64,000 nucleotides of DNA from Pascua guehoae (taxonomy: Eukaryota; Basidiomycota; Tremellomycetes; Trichosporonales; Trichosporonaceae): positions 704,050 to 768,049 of the forward strand of contig BCJX01000001.1 in the NCBI GenBank assembly GCA_001600415.1, in the 5' to 3' direction. A model generated the notes under the pieces. That model had not been told where the DNA came from and ran no database searches. It saw nothing but the letters and a program-made list of their open reading frames with translations. Below are positions 58,012 to 64,000 of this stretch, piece by piece (within the stretch, counting starts at the first letter, position 1; each line of letters opens with the position of its first letter). The translations under genes were made by a program, and so were the position numbers.

Positions 58012-61000
58012 ATGTCCGAACCGCCGTCACGCGCGCCAACTGTGCCGGGCATGTCTAGCAAGACGAGCCCGGCGTCGACTGCACCATCCACGGCCGCATC
58101 GACGAGTGCATCGACGCCCATCTCGGCGCGCACGGGCAAGCCAAAGCTCAACTGGAAGAATGGGCCGCCGAGCTGCAAAGAATGTGTGCGGCTCAAGCTC
58201 AAGGTGTGTGTGGGCATGTTCGTGCAGAGACCGCGGGGCACCTGTGGTGCACCACTGCAAGACAAGAATGCCATGCCCAAAAAAAATAATTGTACGAGTA
58301 CACAATAGCTGACATCGTTCCAGTGCTCGCGCCAGTGGCCATGTACGAGCTGTGTGCGGCGTGGGTGCGAGAAGATCTGTCCGACGGGGACTCTGGCTGG
58401 ACGGTGAGTGGACACCTTCCTTTCGGTTTGCGCTTCCATCGCGCGTCCGGCATCCGGTACCGTACTGACACCCAGACCGACGCGCGACCAGGCCACCATC
58501 CAGCGTCTGCAAAAGGAAAACGACGAGCTCAAGGCGCGCATTGCCAGCCTCGAGAGCCAGGGCGGAGATCGCGGCGCGTATCCGGTCTCTGGACCACCGA
58601 CACATGTGAGTTGAGCGTTACTGGATCCGAGCGGCGGTCTCGGCGCCGAACAACAATAGCAGGCGGAGGGCATCATCCGCCGGTGGTCAGACCTGCTGTC
58701 TCCCTGGCTGTCTCCCTGTCTCCCTGTCTCCCTCTCGGAACGTGTCACCCCGCCCTACCCCTCCGAGTTGGCCGGACACGACACGTTGTCGAAAGCCTAA
58801 CTGATGCTGACGCCCCAACCTACAGGACGACGACCGCCACTACCGCGACTATTCACCCTTCTCTGCCATCCCTGCGTCGCCGCCCGAGGTCGAGCCGCTG
58901 CCAGAAGACAACCGCCTCGACGCCGCGACGGGCGCGGGGTCGGGCCTGCTCGAGGCCAACAACAAGGGGTCAAAGTATCTCGGCCGCGGCGCGGGATCCA
59001 TGTTTGTCTGCGAGGACGACGAGGTGAGCTGGGTTTTTTTTTCTTGCTTGACAATGGTGTGGTTTGGTTTCTCGGGTGGTTCGGGTCGTGTCGGCGCGCT
59101 ACGGCTTGCTTTCATAAGCCGCATCTCGTCGCGCGTCAGCGCACATCCCGTGCCGCTCTGCTCTCCTCTGCTCTGCTCTGCTATTCTTATTGTCTGGCAA
59201 TGCCAAGGCTGGTTCAGGCAATCTGCAGGCTAGTACAGGCTGAAAGGGGCTCGGTGTGTACAAACCCCGCTTTGGCTAGGCGCGAGACCGGCGATTGGGC
59301 ACAGGGCCCGATGAGGTCAGAGGCAAATAGAGGGATTCTCCGCTAACGGAAAGTCGACCTTGCCGACCTTACACTTTCCATTCCTAGCATCTGAAAAGGG
59401 CGTGCTCGCGACGCTGCACGAACTGTTCCCCTCGGCCGAGGATGCATACGCGCTTTTGCGTGTCTATGGTGAGGATGACTTGTTTTTTGAGGACACAGAC
59501 GAGGGTCACCCGATAGATATCTTTATCTTATCGGCCCCCCTGCCAGGCGTGTAATTCCTTCTAACGGAGTTTCAGATGAGCAAGTCGAGTGGATGTACCA
59601 CCCCGTCGACCGAGAGGCAGTCGCACAAGTCCTCACCTCCATCTACTCTGGCGACCAATCGATCCGTGACAAGATTCGCCATGTGCCCCCGCACCGGCTG
59701 GCCAGTGTGCTCATGGTCCTTGCGCTGGGCGTGGCGTTTTCCGGACGACCCATGACGCAATCGATTCCATTGTTCAACGGCGCGTCGGCACTCATCTGCA
59801 TCCCCGACCGACACTTTATGGTGCGACACTCGTTGCCAGCTGTTGAGACGCTGCACATGATGGTATCCTATCTCCTGGGCCTGCAGCATTCAGACGGGCC
59901 AAAGGCCGCGTGGGAGATTCTAGGTCTCTGCGTGCGCACGGCCTGCTCGATCGGCCTGCATCGCGACTCGAGCGAGTGGGGGCTCAACCCCGAGCAGCAG
60001 CGCCATCGCCAGCACCTGTGGTGGGAGTGCGTCACGTATGATATTCTCCAAGCACTCAACTTTGGCCGCCCATACTCGACCCCGGCACAGCTGTACGACT
60101 GCCCCCTACCGCCAATGCCGCCGGATGGAGGCGCCGCGCCACACGACGACGTCTTCCACATTTACCTGTACAAACTGGGCCAGAGATTCGTCCATGTCGC
60201 AGACTACCTCGCATCCCCCGTCCTCCCAGACTACTCGGAGGTTGTCAAAATCGACTCGGACCTCCGCCGCGTCGAGGCCACCGCTCCCACGTGGCTCAAG
60301 TGGGCAGACGTCGGCGACATGGCCGATAATACGACCGGACTGCTCCAGAAGAATATGCTCCAGCAGCACTCGGCGACCATGTTCTTCAACAAGGGTCTGC
60401 TTAGTGCGTAACCTTGTCGTATACTTGTTGCGAGGACCCAAACTGACCGCAGTGCTCCACCGCCCATCATTCTTCAAGGCCGTCGAGTCTGGGAGCGAGC
60501 CCCTACTCGGCCCCTACGCTGCGTCGTTTACAACATGCGTCACGTCGGCGCGCAAGCACACCCGCCTCGTCGCCTCGCTCCTGCGTCGCTGCCCTCCAGC
60601 AGCGTACGGGTGGTGGTACTGGATCTGTAAGTGTGGAACGCGCATTCTCCTTAGCTCAAATTGCTCACACCCAGTCCACGCCTACACTGCCGCGGTGATC
60701 CAGTACACGGTCCTGCGACGAGCACCGACCTGCATGATGGCGCCCGACGTGCGTGCAGACTTTAAAGTGTCGCACGACATTATTGCGCAGATGGCCGAGC
60801 ACTCGGGGGTGGCGCGGCGCGCACTCCCGATGCTCGAGCGGCTGCGTGACAGACTGAACAATCCATTGCCAAAGGTCGTCGAGGTGGACACGCCGCTATC
60901 TGCATTCTTGGGCACAGAGTGAGTGTGGCCTGGGCTGGACAGAGGGATTTGGGAGACACTTGGCACGCTGCGCCGACGCTGACGCCAGCTCAAGCTCGAT

Positions 61001-61388
61001 GCCCTCGAGCGTCGGGCAGGAAATGACCTACTCTGGCTGGGTGGCCGACGCGGCCGTCGGAGAGGCCTCTGCAAGTTCAGGATCAGGCAACTTTGGCGGC
61101 ACGGGCGTCCCGCACGATGCAAAGTCGAATGGCCTCGTCAATGCCAACGCGTACGGCATGGGCCCCGTCAACTCTGCGTCGGCAATGGACACGGGCCTCA
61201 TGCTCGGCTTTGAGCAGCCGACGTTTATGAATAACCAGCCGGATCAGCTCTCCATCACCGACCCCTTGATTCAGACTCTGTGAGCATGCGTGGTGATCAC
61301 ACACCGGCTTGTGCTGACTCGCAGCCTCTACTGGAACGTCATTGCAAACCCGGATGGTCCGAACGGATGCCCCGTCCCGCAGTTGTAG
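58012..61388 (+). CDS. Zn2Cys6 fungal transcription factor (778 aa)
   Basis: Nuclear zinc-cluster regulator. Exons 58012-58203, 58324-58403, 58476-58605, 58826-59023, 59333-59468, 59576-60403, 60453-60626, 60675-60918, 60989-61279 and 61325-61388, in phase, giving 778 aa. After a Ser/Thr/Ala-rich start, the cluster is CKECVRLKLKC joined by splicing to SRQWPCTSCVRRGCEKIC. This WPCxSCxRRGCxxICP style is widespread in basidiomycete regulators. A leucine-rich coiled coil follows (TIQRLQKENDELKARIASLE). The fungal-specific regulatory domain starts near GKSTLPTLHFPFL and includes ACSIGLHRDSSEWGL and HLWWECVTYD. The tail is Gly/Asn/Ser-rich. Exon 5 was placed at 59333, the acceptor that keeps the phase after the 309-nt intron 4; this junction is the least certain. 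Targets are unknown. Confidence 0.88.
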
Positions 61389-61413
61389 CATCGGCGCGGG
61401 GAGGCGGGCCCCG

Positions 61414-61414
<1 letters not shown>

Positions 61415-61461
<47 letters not shown>
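61415..61461. repeat. Poly-G tract, about 47 nt
   Basis: Begins 27 bp after the regulator's stop codon, so probably in its 3' UTR. Uninterrupted G on the coding strand. Confidence 0.85.
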
Positions 61462-61462
<1 letters not shown>

Positions 61463-62693
61463 AAGGGCGAAGGGGAAGGAGTAGGGCAGGGTGCGCGGAG
61501 CGGTGTCGATGCGATGTCGATGCCGTATCGATGCGATGTCGGTGCGATGTCGATAAGCAGGGCGACAGGACGCGGACCTGCCGTCGAGGTCCAGTCGAGG
61601 TCGAGGCGGGCGAGACCGAGTGTAGGCGTTGACAATCCGGGGCTAATCTCCCGGCAAAGTGTGGCTGGCATCCAATGTGTGTAGCGTGTTCTCGAATCGG
61701 GTCGTGGGTCTAGTTACTCCCCGTTCTTATATAGGCCGTTTTATATGACATACAGACTGTAGATGAATACAGCACATCACTTTTCCCGTCTCTGCGTGTC
61801 TATCGCGGCGTGCTGGCGCACTTGGCGTTTCATGTGGCGTGCGCGGTTATTTGTCGGCCCGAGCAAGGAGCGCGATAGGGGGGTACCGGAGGCGATAGGA
61901 GGTACCGGAGGCGATAGGGGGTACCGGAGGTATCGGCCACAAGGACGCCAGTGGGCCAGCGTGCTGCGCGGCGTGTCCTCGATAATGCCCAGATACGACA
62001 GGGCCATCACAGATACGAACCGGCCGCGCCCCGTTCCAAGCGACCCCCCCGAGCCACCTGCACCCTTCCGAGCGCCCACCAAGCCACCCAGTCGCAACCA
62101 CCGACCACCCACAACCACCCGCGACCACTCACGACCACCCACGACCCACAGCCACCCGTTATCGCCTCGAACGCCTCGAAGCCTCGGCCTCGCCCCCGGT
62201 CTGGCGGCACGCACATCCACCGACGATGATTGGAAGGCCGGTGAGTCACCGCGAGCAACGACGCGGAGAGGCCGAGAGGCCGAGAGGCGGAGAGGGTTGG
62301 CGGGCGAGATATGAGCCTCGGCAATTGCCGCCTCGAGTCGATACGATACGGCCCGACGGCGACTCGGCACACAAGGGTGGATATGACAATCGACAGGCGG
62401 TCCAGTCCAGGGCACACAGTCCAGAGTGGGCCGGAGCGTGGACGGATACTCGCGTGGGCTGGCGTTGGGGGTTGGAGCGGGGGTTTGCTGGTGATACTGA
62501 TACTGAGACCGAGACCACCGAGTACTGATGCCGATGCTGGTGCTGAGGCTGGTGCCGATGCTGAGGCTGAGGCTGGTGCCGATGCTGATGCTGGTGCTGG
62601 TGCCGATACTCGGACTGGGACTGGCACTACTGTACTCCTGATACTGGCACTGATCCTGGTCCTGGTACTGATGCGGTCCTGGAACTGATGCTG

Positions 62694-62780
62694 CTCCTGG
62701 TCCTGGTCCTGGTCCTGGTCCTGGTCCTGGTCCTGGTCCTGGTCCTGGTCCTGGTCCTGGTCCTGGTCCTGGTCCTGGTT
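62694..62780. repeat. (CCTGGT)n hexamer array
   Basis: About 14 perfect units inside a wider degenerate field (about 62500-62880) of CTGATACTG / CTGGTGCTGATGC words. Confidence 0.92.
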
Positions 62781-63908
62781 CTGATCCTGATACCGATCCT
62801 GTACTGACACTGATCCTGGTCCTCGTACTGACACTGATCCGTCCTAGTACTGGCACAGGTCTGGTTCCACTGCAACGATACTGGTCCTGGCACACCCGGC
62901 CGATCCAGCAGGTCAGCAGTCCTACCGATCCAGGTCGTTGACCAGAAACCGAGCACCGACCGCCGACTCGGATCGTACTCGGCCACCGAGACGGGGGGTC
63001 ACGTGAGCGACGCGACGTGCGACGGGCGGGCCACTCGGGACGTGCGACGAGGTGAGGTACAGGCGGTGGACATGTGTCGGCATTGGAATCGGCAGGTGGC
63101 GAGGTGGGCAGTGGGGGAGGGCGGGTGCGGTGGGTGCTTGGCGGTGGCACATGCCCACAAGCACATGCCCACATGCCGCGCAGCCGTACTGTGACTACCA
63201 AGTTGCTGCCTGCATGCAAGGTCTAAATGGATGGAGACTGGGGCGGATGCAAAGGAGGACGGGGGAGGAGGAGGTCGGGTCGGGTGCGGGGTCGGGTCGG
63301 GTGCTTCCCCACGGGGAGATCAGGGCCACGAGATCGGCTTTGGCGGGGGGTGATCGAATGAGTGGCGATAAAGTACGTACGGTACGGTACGTTTGTGGCG
63401 CGTGGCAGCATAGTGTGCCACAACCCGCTGGATGTGTGGCGCGTAGGGGGGTGAGTGATGTCGGGCCCCCGTCCCCCCCCATCCCCCCGGGGCCAGACCT
63501 CGTACCGAAAAGCCCACGCGCCAGGCCTCATACCGAACCCCCGTACCGAACCTCTGCCATCGCCCATACCGACGCAACGTCCGTACCGAACCCCCGTGCC
63601 CCGCGAGTGGACGGACCGGGGATCGGGGTGTGGCTTTTTCTGGTCGGCGTGCGCGGAATGTGGCATCCTTGGCGTGTGGACGAGAAAAAAAGAAAGAAGA
63701 AGAAAAACAATATGGAGCAACAACTTGGAGTTGAGAAAATGCGTATATAAATGATGTGGATGTAGATGGGACAGGACAAGACAAGACAAGCTCGCGGCCA
63801 AGGCCAACCCACGTCAGCTCCCCACCACCACCACCACCAACAACAACAACACCAACACCAACACCACCCCACCTCTGCTCTACCCCCCCTCTGCTCTACC
63901 CCTCGACC

Positions 63909-64000
63909 CAACACCAACACCAACACCAACACCAACACCAACACCAACACCAACACCAACACCAACACCAACACCAACACCAACACCAACACCAACACCA
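63909..64000. repeat. (AACACC)n hexamer array at window edge
   Basis: About 15 perfect units running into the window end; related units already occur at about 63840-63866. Continuation beyond 64000 is expected. Confidence 0.95.

Larger units (their letters stand above)
61389..64000. other. Gene-free repeat region to window end, 2.6 kb
   Basis: No supported gene. Holds a poly-G tract, GATAGG(G)GGTACCGGAGGC units at about 61875-61930, a hexamer array near 62.7 kb and an AACACC array at the end. Very long minus-strand frames (61777-63219) result from the repeats and GC content. Confidence 0.6.

Noticed and set aside
61777..63219. 480-codon minus-strand open frame with Gly/Pro and Thr/Arg runs
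   Set aside because: It runs through hexamer repeats in several frames at once; the length comes from the repeats, not from selection.
63909..64000. Terminal hexamer array as a telomere
   Set aside because: AACACC is not a known basidiomycete telomere unit, and the array may continue past the window.

Overview
The window reads as nuclear DNA of a basidiomycete yeast. It is GC-rich, the genes are broken by many introns (often 31-55 nt, with GTRNGT donors and CTAAC/CTGAC-type branch sites), and start codons sit in CCACCATGG-like contexts. The protein families (Zn2Cys6 regulators, a DHA2 transporter, COPII and Paf1 complex subunits) are fungal. A Tremellomycete, probably of the Trichosporonales, is the best guess, but this is inferred from style and not from a marker gene. 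All exon models were built by hand from splice sites and reading phase.

Layout. 0-20 kb is ordinary gene-dense sequence: an unrecognised five-exon gene, HSP90 (minus), a secreted cysteine-rich protein with a LAS/M15-type zinc-peptidase signature (minus), a transaldolase-like aldolase, a Zn2Cys6 regulator tail-to-tail with a DHA2-type transporter, a GNAT acetyltransferase, mitoribosomal mS38 (minus) and TRM8. 20-44 kb is gene-poor, repeat-rich accessory sequence with lineage-specific genes: an FG/proline-rich disordered protein, a 277-aa orphan, a GPI-type SH3-like surface protein, four related small genes in a row (27.1-33.6 kb, interrupted by an assembly gap), an RD/RE-repeat protein, an intron-containing tRNA-Glu(CUC), another orphan and an MPPED-type metallophosphoesterase. 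44.7-56.8 kb is a conserved housekeeping block: SEC24 (minus), SEH1, threonyl-tRNA synthetase (minus) and CTR9. The rest holds a second Zn2Cys6 regulator flanked by two very long poly-G tracts, then simple-sequence repeats that run off the end of the window.

How the genes fit together. The housekeeping genes cover protein folding, tRNA charging and modification, mitochondrial translation, ER export, nuclear pore/SEA complex and Pol II elongation. They are mostly in head-to-head pairs with short shared promoters (mS38/TRM8, SEC24/SEH1, ThrRS/CTR9). The regulator, transporter and aldolase at 7-13.7 kb could form a small metabolic or efflux module.

The most novel signal is the small-gene array at 27.1-33.6 kb. 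Four genes share a three-exon plan (phase 0 intron, then a 91 or 94 nt middle exon, then a phase 1 intron) although their proteins have diverged widely, and I recognise no known domain in them. Other points worth a look are a WW domain spliced onto SEC24, a leaky-scanning mitochondrial form of ThrRS, and very short introns.
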